Translations under genes and position numbers: made by a program | Shown: in pieces, positions 7,793 through 17,666 of the stretch | How the letters are laid out: every line of letters starts with the position of its first letter | Numbering within the stretch: position 1 is the first letter of the stretch | Source: Longimicrobium sp. | GTDB taxonomy: Bacteria > Gemmatimonadota > Gemmatimonadetes > Longimicrobiales > Longimicrobiaceae | NCBI GenBank assembly: GCA_036389795.1 | Contig: DASVWD010000285.1 | Span: 62,001 to 126,000 of the forward strand | DNA: 64,000 bases | Direction of reading: 5' to 3' | Notes under the pieces: model-generated | Databases searched by the model: none | Seen by the model: only the letters and a program-made list of their open reading frames with translations | Told to the model about the DNA's origin: nothing

Positions 7793-7889
7793 GGCAAGGA
7801 AATACGAGAGCGGCGGGGCCGGATCATCCCGGTCCCGCCGCTTCCGTTCGGTCTCGTAATTCGGCGGGGGCCATGACTCATAACACGTT

Positions 7890-8070
7890 GTCATCCTGAG
7901 GGCGCGCGCGCCGGAGCCGCTTCTGCACAAGAGGTTGGGCGCCCGAAGGATCTGCGGGTGGGGGCTCGCGCGTCAGCCGGGCTCACGCTCGGACCCCACC
8001 CGCAGATCCTTCGTCGCCGCCCGCGATCTCCTCATTCCGACGGTTCCGCGCAGCGGCTCCTCAGGATGAC
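7890..8070. repeat. palindromic repeat GTCATCCTGAG...CTCAGGATGAC (family E, copy 1)
   Basis: Outer arms GTCATCCTGAG and CTCAGGATGAC are exact complements about 180 bases apart. Nested within are GAAGGATCTGCGGGTGGGG and CCCCACCCGCAGATCCTTC, a second, near-perfect pair. A second copy lies at 25489-25666. It fills the gap between the secreted protein and the PAP2 gene. Confidence 0.8.
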
Positions 8071-8134
8071 AGCATGGGGATTCGAGTGGTAGAAGATGGC
8101 GTTGCGCATCCCGACCCGCCTTTCCGGGCTTGCT

Positions 8135-8995
8135 TCAGCGGGTGCGGATGGTGAAGCCGATGACGATGGGGGCGCTGTCGTCGGGGACGGGGTCGTCGTG
8201 GGAGCGGCCCAGGAAGAGGCGGTCGAGGGCGTTGTTGGGGTGCGCCTGGGTGTAGCGCACCACCTTCCACCCCGTGAAGGTGCCGATGGCCGCGCCCACC
8301 GCCACGTCGCTCGCCCAGTGCTTGTTGTTGTACATCCGCGACACCCCCACCAGCCCCGCGCTCGCGAACAGCACCGTACCCACCAGCACGTGGTGGCGCG
8401 GCCAGTGACGCCCGACCTCGGTGGTAGCCGCGGCGGCCGCCGCGAACGCCGAGGCCGTGTGGCCCGAGGGGAAGGAGCGGCGCCCCTCGTCGCCCAGGCC
8501 GCCCAGGAAGGCGAAGTCGAACGGGTTGTCGGGGTTCTGGTACGGGCGGTCGCGCCCGGCGACGGTCTTGAGCGCGAAGATGATGGTGTTGGTCGCCACC
8601 ACCGACGCGCCGGTGTGCAGCCCCAGCTCCGCCAGGTCGCGGTCGCCCCGGATGCGGCCCCCCGCGTACAGCCCGCCGGAGATCACCAGCGACCCGGGCA
8701 CCCCCAGCAGCCGCGCGCCGGTGGCGGCGGTGGAGAGGAGCGGGCTTCCCTGGAGGAGCGAGTCCTGGATGGACTGGGCGAGTGCCCGGTCCAGCGGCGC
8801 CAGGACCACCGTGGCCGCCGCGAAGCCGGCCGCGTACTTCCAGTCGCGCGAGGTGAAGAACTCGATCTCGCCGCCCGACGAGTCCGCCTGGGCGGCGGCC
8901 GGGAGCGGCGGCGGCCAGGAGACCGCCTTCTGCGCGGACAGGGGCGCGGCGGCGATCGTTGCCGCCGCCGCCAGGGTGAGGAAGGCACGTCTCAT
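8135..8995 (-). CDS. PAP2-family phosphatase, exported
   Basis: A 286-residue protein with a signal peptide (MRRAFLTLAAAATIAAAPLSAQ) and the three-part PAP2 acid phosphatase signature: KTVAGRDRP (residues 143-151), PSGHTA (176-181) and SRMYNNKHWASD (219-230), which supply the Lys, Arg, His and Asp residues for dephosphorylating lipid pyrophosphates or phosphatidate. Several hydrophobic helices follow, fitting an envelope location. The start used is the internal ATG that begins the signal peptide. It probably recycles undecaprenyl pyrophosphate or remodels phospholipids; the sequence cannot separate these. Confidence 0.86.
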   Translation of the reverse strand: MRRAFLTLAAAATIAAAPLSAQKAVSWPPPLPAAAQADSSGGEIEFFTSRDWKYAAGFAAATVVLAPLDRALAQSIQDSLLQGSPLLSTAATGARLLGVPGSLVISGGLYAGGRIRGDRDLAELGLHTGASVVATNTIIFALKTVAGRDRPYQNPDNPFDFAFLGGLGDEGRRSFPSGHTASAFAAAAAATTEVGRHWPRHHVLVGTVLFASAGLVGVSRMYNNKHWASDVAVGAAIGTFTGWKVVRYTQAHPNNALDRLFLGRSHDDPVPDDSAPIVIGFTIRTR

Positions 8996-9036
8996 CTCAC
9001 ATCCCACCATCTGCCCCTGGCCCGAGTGTGCGGAAT

Positions 9037-9103
9037 CTCACGCAGAGGCGCAGAGAACCGCCGCGGTTCTGCTTTTCTCCGTGTCTATGCGTCTCTGCGT
9101 GAG
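9037..9103. repeat. palindromic repeat CTCACGCAGAG...CTCTGCGTGAG (family A, copy 3)
   Basis: The arms match over 11 bases at the ends and further inside. It lies between the start of the PAP2 gene and the end of the acyl-CoA ligase gene, both on the minus strand, so it may stop ligase transcription before PAP2. Confidence 0.8.
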
Positions 9104-9128
9104 TCCTGCCGTTGCCGTTCGACCCCGG

Positions 9129-10988
<1,860 letters not shown>

Positions 10989-11300
10989 CGGGAGGGGGCT
11001 CCTGGGTCGGCGGCGGGGCTGGCACGTTCGCCCAAGTATGCCGGTGGGCACACCCCGAAGACAAGTGGCGGCGCGGACGCGCGCTCGGGCGCCGCCCAAC
11101 TGCGGTGCGGACGCGGTTCAGTGCGGCGGCGCCTTCGGACATCCATCTGCACGACAGTCTCGAGATGGCAGGAGGGTAGGATTTCTGTATAGATCTAAAT
11201 ACGCCCATACGATGCACGCGTGTTCTGCGTCAAAGAGCACGCAGGCAACTGCGGAACGCGGGAGCCACGCAGCTTAAATCGAAAGTTTACAAAGATTTAG

Positions 11301-11329
11301 TTGACTTTACCGAATGGATCCCGTAAACT
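11301..11329 (+). promoter_or_regulatory. sigma-70-like promoter for 81-aa protein and toroid gene
   Basis: TTGACT at 11301-11306 and TAAACT at 11324-11329 are separated by exactly 17 bases, in an AT-rich patch that stands out from the GC-rich surroundings. It lies 83 bases before the ATG at 11412, which supports that start rather than an upstream one. Confidence 0.65.
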
Positions 11330-11411
11330 GGTTGCGCCACGGTTAAGGACGCTTTCTGGCGGAACGAAGACGGAGTCCGCCGCGGAGCCGTCCACCACGC
11401 GGGAGGCAGCC

Positions 11412-11657
11412 ATGTCGGAGCCGATCGACGGCGCGGTGCAGGAGACGGGCGCGAGCTACATCGGCGTCTCGGCCGAGCAGTTCATCCAGTACGCCCGGAA
11501 GGACCTGGCGGAGGAAGACGCGACGCGTCTTCCCGGCGAGGTGCGGGACTCGTACGAGAAGTTCGTCGGGTCGCTGGAGGCGCAGGCGGCGAGGATCAGG
11601 CCGCGGCACTACGTGTTCGTGTTCGACCGGTTCCTGTTCATCAAGGTCTCGTTCTGA
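11412..11657 (+). CDS. small protein upstream of toroid-like enzyme (81 aa)
   Basis: An 81-residue protein of unknown function that begins MSEPIDGAVQETGASYIGVS. It has an acidic middle (KDLAEEDATRLPGEVRDSYEKF) and a striking aromatic, basic end (RHYVFVFDRFLFIKVSF). It has no Cys. It is transcribed from the promoter at 11301-11329 and lies 83 bases before the 619-residue protein, so the two probably form one operon. Such a small protein next to a putative processing enzyme could be a substrate peptide or partner subunit; there is no direct proof. The start is set by the promoter position. Confidence 0.55.
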   Translation: MSEPIDGAVQETGASYIGVSAEQFIQYARKDLAEEDATRLPGEVRDSYEKFVGSLEAQAARIRPRHYVFVFDRFLFIKVSF

Positions 11658-11740
11658 CGCGGCCGGGCGGCGCTCCGGACCATCCCGGGGCGCCGCCCCC
11701 CGCGGCACGTCGCTCACCCGTCTCCGGCCCCGCACACACG

Positions 11741-13600
11741 ATGACGACCGATCTGGAAGACGCCGCGCGGGCCGCCGTGGAGCGCGCGGCGGAGTGGCTC
11801 GCGCGCTTCGCCCGGGCGCGCGACGGCGCCCTGGCCCCGGCCGAGCTCGCCCTGGTCCTGCTGGGCGCCGCGTGCGCGCGCCGGCTGGGGGTGGGCGACG
11901 GGGGCGGCGCGGAGCGCGCGCTGGCCGCGCTCCTCCCCGGCGGCCGCCCGGCGCCCGAGGCCGACGCGTGGTTCCACTCCGGCGGGGCGGTCACCAGCCT
12001 CCTCTGCGCCGCGCTCCTCCCCGACGGCGACGGCGGCGCCCACGCGTTCCGCCGCTGGTGCGCCGGCGAGTGGGAGGCGCTGGCCGCGCGCGGGCGGCCG
12101 GCGTCGCCCGTGCAGGCGCGGACCGGCGCCTGGCTGGCGGCGCTGCTCGCCGGGCGGGAGCCCGGCCCCGCGCCGCCGCTCCCGCCGCCCGCGCGCGGCG
12201 CCGCCGCCCACGCCGCCGAGACCGCCGAGGTGGGCGCGGTGGCGCAGGCCGTGGCGGCGCTCTCCGGCTTCGGCGCGCGGCCGCTGCCGCCCGGGTGGGC
12301 GGCGGACGGCGCCCTGGAGCGGGCGCTCCGGCTGTGGACCTTCTGCGCGGTGAAGGAGCGCGACCTGGACCTGGCGTGCCCGCTGGCGCGCTCGCTCGGC
12401 TACGCAGGGCTCGGCGAGGCCCCGGAGTACGCGGAGGCCGTGGCCCTCGTGCTGGACTGCCAGCTCCCGGACGGCCGCTTCGGCTCGCAGCACTTGGCCG
12501 TGCACCTGCAGGAGCGCTGCGCCGGGGGCGCGCTCGACGTGGAGCGGATGGTGCACCTCCGCCTGACCGCGGCGAGCGCGTGGATGCTGGCCGAGCACGC
12601 GCTGGGCGGCCGCTCGCCCCTGGCGGGCGCCGCGCCGCGGGAGCCCGCGCCCCGGCCGCGCGCGGAGCCGGCGCGGCCGGCGGTGCCCGCCGCGGTGCTG
12701 GCGCGCGGCGTCCGCGAGGCGGAAGGGCGGGCGCTCGCGTGGGTGGAGGACCGCCTGGAGCTGTTCAACCCCCTGCGCCACGCCGACGTCCGGCGGGCGG
12801 AGTACGCGGTGAAGGCGGCGGCCGAGCTGGCGCTCACCTGCTCGCTGGCCGGCGGGGGGGAGCGCTACCGCCGGATCGCCCGCTACCTGTGGGACGAGGT
12901 GTTCGCCACCGACGCCCTCCGCGAGCACCTGCTCGCCAAGCCGGCGCAGCTGCCGGCCGCCGGCCTGTACGCGTCGCTGCGCAGGTGCGGCTTCGAGGAC
13001 GCCGCCTTCCGCGCCCGGCTGGAGCGGCTGGTGGCGGGCCCGTACCTGGCGGGGGCGGAGATGGGGCCCGCGGTGCGGATGGACCTGGTCCACGCGGTGC
13101 AGTCGGCCGGGCTGGCCTGGCCGGGCGAGCCGATGGAGGCCGTGTACCGGCGCACCCTGCTGGCGCACCACCCCGACGTGCTCGTCCTCACCGACGCCGA
13201 CGCGTACTCCTTCACCCACACGGTGTTCTTCGCCACCGACTTCGGGGCGGCGCGCCCGGCGTTCGCCACCGACGCGGACCGCGCGTACCTGGCCGCCGCC
13301 CTCCCGCGGCTGCTCGGCCTGTACATGCGCCGGGGCAACTGGGACCTGGGAGGCGAGCTGCTGATGGCCATGCGGTACATGGAGGTGGACGACCCGGCCG
13401 CGCCCGAGGCGTGGCTGCACCTGCTCGCGGCGCAGCGCGAGGACGGGTCGTGGCCCGGCCCGGTGGCTCCGGGGGAGCGGGCGGACGCCGCCGGGGCCGA
13501 CGACGCGGCGCCGGCCGACGCGCGCTGGCGGTCGTTCGCCGACGACTACCACACCACGCTGGTGGGGCTGCTGGCGATCCGGACCGCCCCGCCGTCGTGA
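11741..13600 (+). CDS. alpha-toroid-like repeat protein (619 aa), DUF6895-like
   Basis: A large, Ala-rich, all-helical protein. Two places look like the Q-x-x-D-G-x-[WF]-G turns of alpha/alpha-toroid enzymes: CQLPDGRFGSQ (about residues 243-253) and AQREDGSWPGP (about 565-575), the latter followed by YHTTLVGLLAI, common at the end of such barrels. The middle has SFTHTVFFATDFG, which I associate with uncharacterised DUF6895-type proteins. No catalytic DxDD or Zn motif of terpene cyclases or prenyltransferases is seen, so enzyme class is open. It follows the 81-residue gene and ends at a strong terminator. Confidence 0.55.
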   Translation: MTTDLEDAARAAVERAAEWLARFARARDGALAPAELALVLLGAACARRLGVGDGGGAERALAALLPGGRPAPEADAWFHSGGAVTSLLCAALLPDGDGGAHAFRRWCAGEWEALAARGRPASPVQARTGAWLAALLAGREPGPAPPLPPPARGAAAHAAETAEVGAVAQAVAALSGFGARPLPPGWAADGALERALRLWTFCAVKERDLDLACPLARSLGYAGLGEAPEYAEAVALVLDCQLPDGRFGSQHLAVHLQERCAGGALDVERMVHLRLTAASAWMLAEHALGGRSPLAGAAPREPAPRPRAEPARPAVPAAVLARGVREAEGRALAWVEDRLELFNPLRHADVRRAEYAVKAAAELALTCSLAGGGERYRRIARYLWDEVFATDALREHLLAKPAQLPAAGLYASLRRCGFEDAAFRARLERLVAGPYLAGAEMGPAVRMDLVHAVQSAGLAWPGEPMEAVYRRTLLAHHPDVLVLTDADAYSFTHTVFFATDFGAARPAFATDADRAYLAAALPRLLGLYMRRGNWDLGGELLMAMRYMEVDDPAAPEAWLHLLAAQREDGSWPGPVAPGERADAAGADDAAPADARWRSFADDYHTTLVGLLAIRTAPPS

Positions 13601-13621
13601 CGCCGGGGGAGGGATGCGCGC

Positions 13622-13649
13622 GGGGGACGGGCGAAGCGGCCCGTCCCCC
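13622..13649 (+). terminator. rho-independent-type terminator
   Basis: A perfect 11-bp stem (GGGGGACGGGC / GCCCGTCCCCC) with a GAAGCG loop, followed by GTTCGGTTTTCC, 22 bases after the toroid-protein stop. Confidence 0.75.
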
Positions 13650-13681
13650 GTTCGGTTTTCCGACGATCGCGCGCGGACGCT

Positions 13682-14101
13682 TCAGCAGTGCTGCTCGAAG
13701 GCGGCGGCGAGGTCCTGGGCGATGGCCTCGGCGGTGCGGCCCTCGATCCGGTGGCGCTCCAGCATGAACGCCACGTCGCCGTCCTTGAGCAGGGCGATGG
13801 AGGGCGACGAGGGCGGGTAGCCGTGGATGTACTCGCGCGCGCGGGCGGTGGCCTCCAGGTCCTGCCCGGCGAACACGGTGGTGAGCTTCGCCGGCTTCTT
13901 CTCGGAGCGCGCGAGCGCCAGCGCCACGCCCGGGCGGGCGTTGCGGGCGGCGCACCCGCACATGGAGTTCACCACCAGCAGGGTGGGCTCCTGTGCGTCC
14001 GCCAGCGCCTGGTCGACCTCCTCGGGGGTGCGCAGCTCCTGCACGCCCAGGCGCGTCAGCTCCTGGCGCATCGGCGTGATGAAGCGTTCATCGTACGGCA
14101 T
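13682..14101 (-). CDS. BrxA/BrxB-type bacilliredoxin
   Basis: A 139-residue thioredoxin-fold protein of the YphP/YqiW family. These enzymes remove low-molecular-weight thiols from mixed disulfides on cytoplasmic proteins. The CGC active site is present as VNSMCGCAARNARPGV (residues 44-59), together with the family end GYPPSSPSIALLKDGDVAFM. Length equals the family norm. It has its own short upstream region with a GAGAGGTGAAGG ribosome-binding site; genes on either side are unrelated. Confidence 0.9.
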   Translation of the reverse strand: MPYDERFITPMRQELTRLGVQELRTPEEVDQALADAQEPTLLVVNSMCGCAARNARPGVALALARSEKKPAKLTTVFAGQDLEATARAREYIHGYPPSSPSIALLKDGDVAFMLERHRIEGRTAEAIAQDLAAAFEQHC

Positions 14102-14905
14102 CCTTCACCTCTCCTGTATGGTGGATCGGGATCAAGGTCGTTCCCGATGGAATGGTTCACCGCTGTACGAGGGCTAATCTAGCATCCTTCGCGAGCGGCG
14201 GGCAGGGGTGGGCGAGGGGAGCCGGGGCGGACGATGCTCTCTGATTTTCTAAGGCAAGTACGTACCTGACGCCAAGCCGGGAATTCCAGTGAATACCTAT
14301 CCAATCTAATGATACTCTTCCGATCCTGAAACGAGACGGTTGTGAGCCCGGAAGAGGGCCGAAACAACACAGGGTCCGGGCAAGCGGGAGCTCGGACCTT
14401 CGCACGGACTTGAGGGCGAGCATAGAAGTTACGGTAGAAGAAGGGAAGGAAAGCGGTGCCGTAACCTCCGGACGCTCATTCGTCCGCACTAAAACCAATC
14501 CGCCTTTGCGTCCCTCTCCCGCGTAACGGTGTTACGCGTCCGGATCTTCCGGTGCTTCCCCAGGCGGTTCCTCAAAAGGTTGGTCAACAGAGCCTCCCTG
14601 TTGAGGTGTACGGGCGCGCGAAGGCCGCGCGCCCAACACACTGGTACGCCGCTCGTCAGGAGCTTGTTTTAGGGGGAACGAGAGAACGCCACGAGAGAGG
14701 GCGGAAGTAGATTCACCGGGTGAACGCGCGAGAAAGATACCAGCGGGAGGAACGAGAACCGCCCCCGAATTTTAAGGGTTAAAAAACAAGAAGCTTGGCT
14801 TTCAAGAGAGGAAACCGCGTTGACTATTTGCACGGGCACAAATAGCTAGGGCGCTCACCATGTAGGCGAGCGCCCTAGCTGTTCACTTTTTGAACGAGTT
14901 GGCTT
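14102..14905. other. 800-bp low-GC region without a recognised gene
   Basis: Base composition drops sharply here. I see several small inverted repeats (for example GCGTAACGGTGTTACGC near 14521-14537) and a terminator at 14844-14880, but no protein with family character and no tRNA, tmRNA or RNase P signature on either strand. An open frame on the minus strand (14157-14498) has no convincing start. A structured RNA or remnant of an integrated element is possible. Confidence 0.4.
14844..14880 (-). terminator. 13-bp perfect hairpin
   Basis: AGCTAGGGCGCTC pairs exactly with GAGCGCCCTAGCT over an 11-base loop. It lies 26 bases after the stop of the DUF2335 gene (minus strand) and is flanked by A/T-rich bases, fitting a terminator for that operon. 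Confidence 0.7.
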
Positions 14906-15418
14906 TTATTCATCGGGCGGCGGCAGTCGTCGCGGGGCATCGGGAGCTTCCGGCGTCTTCTCTTCTAACTCACGGCGTTGCTGTTGTTTCGCCTGGAAGT
15001 ACACGCCCGCCAGCAGCGCGAGAGGGGTAAGCACAGCAGCGAGACCGTAAATGTCTTTGTCCAAGGCGATCAGGATGATCCCGCCTATGATTGTGATAGC
15101 CGCCAGCGCAAACGAAAGGTGCAGCCCTCGCCATTCCGATCTGATGTCAGCTTCCACAACGCGCTCTTCAAGAGTACGGCGGTGCAACGCTTGCGTATCC
15201 CAAGCACCGAAAATCAGTTCGGCGGCACCGGGGTACACCTCTTCGTAACGCTGGATAATCTCAGGCGGTGGAACAGGACCAGTAAACTCCGCCCTGACGA
15301 GGAAACCCCGCCTGAGGTTTGGATCATCAGGCGGGGGCGCGGGCGTTTGTGATGGTTCGGGCGTGGTTCTCGCAGGCGGTTGGGACTCGCCTTTAGGCTT
15401 CTTCTTCCCGGCCATCAA
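14906..15418 (-). CDS. DUF2335 membrane protein
   Basis: A 170-residue protein. After a Lys- and Pro-rich N-terminus (residues 1-40) comes the DUF2335 signature: GPVPPPEIIQRYEEVYPGAA (about 50-69), a basic helical stretch, then two membrane segments (ALAAITIIGGIILIAL and LAAVLTPLALLAGVYF) and a charged tail. DUF2335 proteins are small predicted inner-membrane proteins of unknown function, often found on accessory DNA. The start overlaps the stop of the upstream 75-residue gene by four bases (ATGA), showing translational coupling. Codon choice is visibly less GC-biased than in the core genes. Confidence 0.75.
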   Translation of the reverse strand: MMAGKKKPKGESQPPARTTPEPSQTPAPPPDDPNLRRGFLVRAEFTGPVPPPEIIQRYEEVYPGAAELIFGAWDTQALHRRTLEERVVEADIRSEWRGLHLSFALAAITIIGGIILIALDKDIYGLAAVLTPLALLAGVYFQAKQQQRRELEEKTPEAPDAPRRLPPPDE

Positions 15419-15642
15419 AGATCCTTCCGATTACGTTCTGCCTTGGATGCAACCGACGAAATCGCCACTGACAAATCGTCTCCGACTGCCAGCCAATCGG
15501 CGTACAGTGCAAGTGCGTCTGATTCTTCCGGGGTCGGGCTCAGGCGGTACGCAGAATCGTTCAGCGTACCGGCAAGATCAACGAGACGGCCCGCGCCGCG
15601 TCGGAACGACGGTCTAGAAAACAGATACGAGGAACGGGTCAT
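15415..15642 (-). CDS. small hypothetical protein coupled to DUF2335 gene (75 aa)
   Basis: A 75-residue protein of unknown function whose stop overlaps the start of the DUF2335 gene. It begins MTRSSYLFSRPSFRRG and is otherwise helical with an Asp/Ser-rich middle. It has no transmembrane segment and no motif I recognise. Overlap with a convincing gene, a preceding GGGATGAGAA ribosome-binding sequence and a promoter about 100 bases upstream support that it is real. Confidence 0.55.
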   Translation of the reverse strand: MTRSSYLFSRPSFRRGAGRLVDLAGTLNDSAYRLSPTPEESDALALYADWLAVGDDLSVAISSVASKAERNRKDL

Positions 15643-15739
15643 TTCTCATCCCAACAGCTTGAGGCACTCACGTGTGAACAGCGCTTTCACTGTAGTGTTA
15701 CACCAATTCACAGCGCAAGAGCCGTGGCCTACCTCCTAC

Positions 15740-15769
15740 ATAGTGTGCCGCTGTCTATCGCTTCGTCAA
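15740..15769 (-). promoter_or_regulatory. possible promoter of the 75-aa/DUF2335 operon
   Basis: On the minus strand TTGACG (15764-15769) is followed after 18 bases by CACTAT (15740-15745), about 100 bases upstream of the ATG at 15642. The -10 match is weak. Confidence 0.35.
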
Positions 15770-15776
15770 TACAGAC

Positions 15777-15802
15777 GGGGCCGGGGATCAACTCCCGGCC
15801 CC
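15777..15802 (-). terminator. hairpin overlapping the end of the 71-aa gene
   Basis: GGGGCCGGG and CCCGGCCCC form a 9-bp stem with an 8-base loop; the stop codon of the 71-residue gene lies inside the loop region. On the minus strand it is followed by GTCTGTATT. Confidence 0.6.
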
Positions 15803-16003
15803 CTCAAGCGCTTCCTTCGTCGTCCTCTCTACCTCAAGACACGCGCGGGTGTTCGCCTCTGGTAGGTCGATGAATCCGGTCCGAAGCTCTTCCAAGTCTT
15901 CCAGCATGTGCCGCAGCACTTCGGGCGAGCCCTCTACGGTAACTCGCCCGTCGCGTAGCTCCACCACCTCCAACCCCTCCGGCGCAACCTCCGGGTTGTC
16001 CAT
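15788..16003 (-). CDS. small hypothetical protein (71 aa)
   Basis: A 71-residue acidic protein beginning MDNPEVAPEGLEVVELRDGR. It has strand-turn-strand character at the start (LEVVELRDGRVTVEGS) and two amphipathic helices, one LEDLEELRTGF. No family is recognised. It lies in frame with the last part of a long shadow frame of the upstream region, but the ATG at 16003 and less GC-rich codons mark it as separate. It ends in a terminator hairpin and belongs to the low-GC stretch of 14.1-16 kb. Confidence 0.55.
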   Translation of the reverse strand: MDNPEVAPEGLEVVELRDGRVTVEGSPEVLRHMLEDLEELRTGFIDLPEANTRACLEVERTTKEALEGAGS

Positions 16004-16056
16004 GAAGCACCCGCGCCACGCGGCTTCGGAGAAGCTGACCCCCGTAGTCGAGATGC

Positions 16057-16629
16057 TCAGCGCGGGTTCGGGGTCCAGGGGACGTCCGCGACGCCGGCGC
16101 GGCGGTTGGCGAGGCGGGCCAGGGTGAAGAGGAGGTCGGAGAGACGGTTGAGGTACATGACGTACTCGGGGGCGACGTGCGCCTCGTGCGCGAGCGCCAC
16201 CACCCGCCGCTCCGCGCGCCGGCAGACGGTGCGCGCCAGGTGCAGCACCGCCGCCGCGGGCGCGCCGCCGGGGAGGATGAAGCTCTTCAGCGGCTCCAGC
16301 TCCGCCTCGGCCGCGTCGATCCAGCGCTCCAGCGCCTCCACCCGCCCCGGCTCCAGCGCGGGGATGTAGGCGTTCTCCCGCCCGCCGTCCTCGGGCGCGG
16401 GGGTGGCCAGGTTGGCGCCGACGGTGAAGAGGTCGGCCTGCACCTGCCGGAGCCCGGCCGCCGTCTCGCCCTGCCCCGCGGCTTCCAGGTGCAGGACGAC
16501 GAGCCCCAGCGTGGAGTTCAGCTCGTCGACCTCGCCGTACGCCTCCACGCGCACGTGGTCCTTGCGCACGCGCTGGCCGCCGAAGAGGCCCGTGTCGCCG
16601 CGGTCGCCCGTCTTCGTGTAGATCTTCAT
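16057..16629 (-). CDS. cob(I)alamin adenosyltransferase, PduO type
   Basis: A 190-residue ATP:corrinoid adenosyltransferase, which makes adenosylcobalamin from reduced cobalamin and ATP. The N-terminal ATP-binding signature KIYTKTGDRGDTGLFGG occupies residues 2-18, with the conserved YGEVDELNSTLG (35-46) and the C-terminal CRRAERRVV and LNRLSDLLF blocks forming the active site of the trimer. Its ATG overlaps the stop of the DinB-like gene upstream (ATGA), so the two are co-translated. Length is typical. Confidence 0.93.
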   Translation of the reverse strand: MKIYTKTGDRGDTGLFGGQRVRKDHVRVEAYGEVDELNSTLGLVVLHLEAAGQGETAAGLRQVQADLFTVGANLATPAPEDGGRENAYIPALEPGRVEALERWIDAAEAELEPLKSFILPGGAPAAAVLHLARTVCRRAERRVVALAHEAHVAPEYVMYLNRLSDLLFTLARLANRRAGVADVPWTPNPR

Positions 16630-17357
16630 GCGCTCGTGGGGGTGGCGTCCAGCGCCCGGATGGCGGCGCGGCCCAGCGTCCACTCCAGCCAGAGGAGGCG
16701 GCGCAGCACCTTGCGCGGCGTCCACTCCTCGCCGTCCAGCTCCAGGCGCAGCCCGCGCCGGTCCGGCTCCAGGTGCCCCAGGTGCTGGACGACGAGCGCC
16801 AGCGCCGTGTCGAGCCGCGCGACGGTGCGGTCCGGCGCCCCGGCCAGCGGCGTGGCGCCCAGCCGCGAGAGCGTCCACCACTGGGCGCGCGCCAGCTCCT
16901 CCAGCACCCGCCGCACCGTCCAGCCGCCCTCGCTGGGGCGCTCCAGCTCCTCCTCCAGCTCCGCCGGCCGCAGCCGCCGCACCCGCGCCAGCAGCCGCCC
17001 GCGCAGGTCGCCCAGCAGCCGGAGGCTGCGCCGGATCTCGTCGTCGGAGAGCGGCCGCAGGTCCGCCGCGAAGAGCGCCGCGCTCTCGCCCACGCCCGTC
17101 CGTGCGTCCGTGCGGACCCACTCGTCCACCGCGATCTCCAGCTCCGCGCCCGGCGGGGGTACCGGCTCGCCGGCCGAGGCCAGGAAGCGCAGCCACTCCA
17201 TCCACTCGCGCTCGAACGCCCCCACGGCCGCCCGGGGAGACGCCCCGGACGCCGCGCACCCCGCCAGCGCCAGCGGGTGCGCAACCAGTTCGCCGTCCGC
17301 GCCCTCCTCCAGCCCGACGGAGACGCGGGCGAGGGAATCGCTATCTACAGGAACCAC
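16626..17357 (-). CDS. DinB-like four-helix protein (243 aa)
   Basis: A helical protein with the layout of the DinB/maleylpyruvate-isomerase-like superfamily. The segment EGGWTVRRVLEELARAQWW (about residues 143-161) resembles the helix-2 region that follows a loop in such proteins, and EEWTPRKVLRRLLWLEWT near the end repeats the pattern. The His triad that binds metal in active members is not obvious: only VVQHLGHLE has His in a suitable position. It is coupled by a four-base overlap to the cobalamin adenosyltransferase gene. Function is unknown. Confidence 0.55.
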   Translation of the reverse strand: MVPVDSDSLARVSVGLEEGADGELVAHPLALAGCAASGASPRAAVGAFEREWMEWLRFLASAGEPVPPPGAELEIAVDEWVRTDARTGVGESAALFAADLRPLSDDEIRRSLRLLGDLRGRLLARVRRLRPAELEEELERPSEGGWTVRRVLEELARAQWWTLSRLGATPLAGAPDRTVARLDTALALVVQHLGHLEPDRRGLRLELDGEEWTPRKVLRRLLWLEWTLGRAAIRALDATPTSA

Positions 17358-17398
17358 GTCGATCTTCGTTGCTCGATGGGTTTTCGCGCGAGCCGCCG

Positions 17399-17624
17399 GG
17401 GGCCCTCACCCGGCGCCGCTACCGCGTCGCCACCCTCTCCCAACTTCGGGAGAGGGTACTTTGCGGGGATCGCGGCGGAGGCGGCTCCGGTGCGCCAATG
17501 CCCTCTTCCCCACCTGCGGAGACTCGCTTCCGCCGCGGACGTAACCTCCCGCGCCGGGCCGGTCGAGTACCCTCTCCCGCGGTTGGGAGAGGGTGGCGGC
17601 TCTAAGGCCGCCGGGTGAGGGCCC
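17399..17624. repeat. palindromic repeat GGCCCTCACCCGG...CCGGGTGAGGGCC (family F, copy 1)
   Basis: The outer arms are complementary. Inside, CCCTCTCCCAACTTCGGGAGAGGG and CCCTCTCCCGCGGTTGGGAGAGGG form two more hairpins. A partial second copy lies at 50283-50455. It fills the gap between the DinB-like gene start and the LD-carboxypeptidase end. Confidence 0.75.
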
Positions 17625-17666
17625 CCGCCGCCGCGCCCGATCCTCGCACGACGATCCCATCAATCC

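Noticed and set aside
14157..14498. 113-residue minus-strand open frame in the low-GC region
   Set aside because: No ribosome-binding site and no recognisable protein features; left as unexplained DNA.
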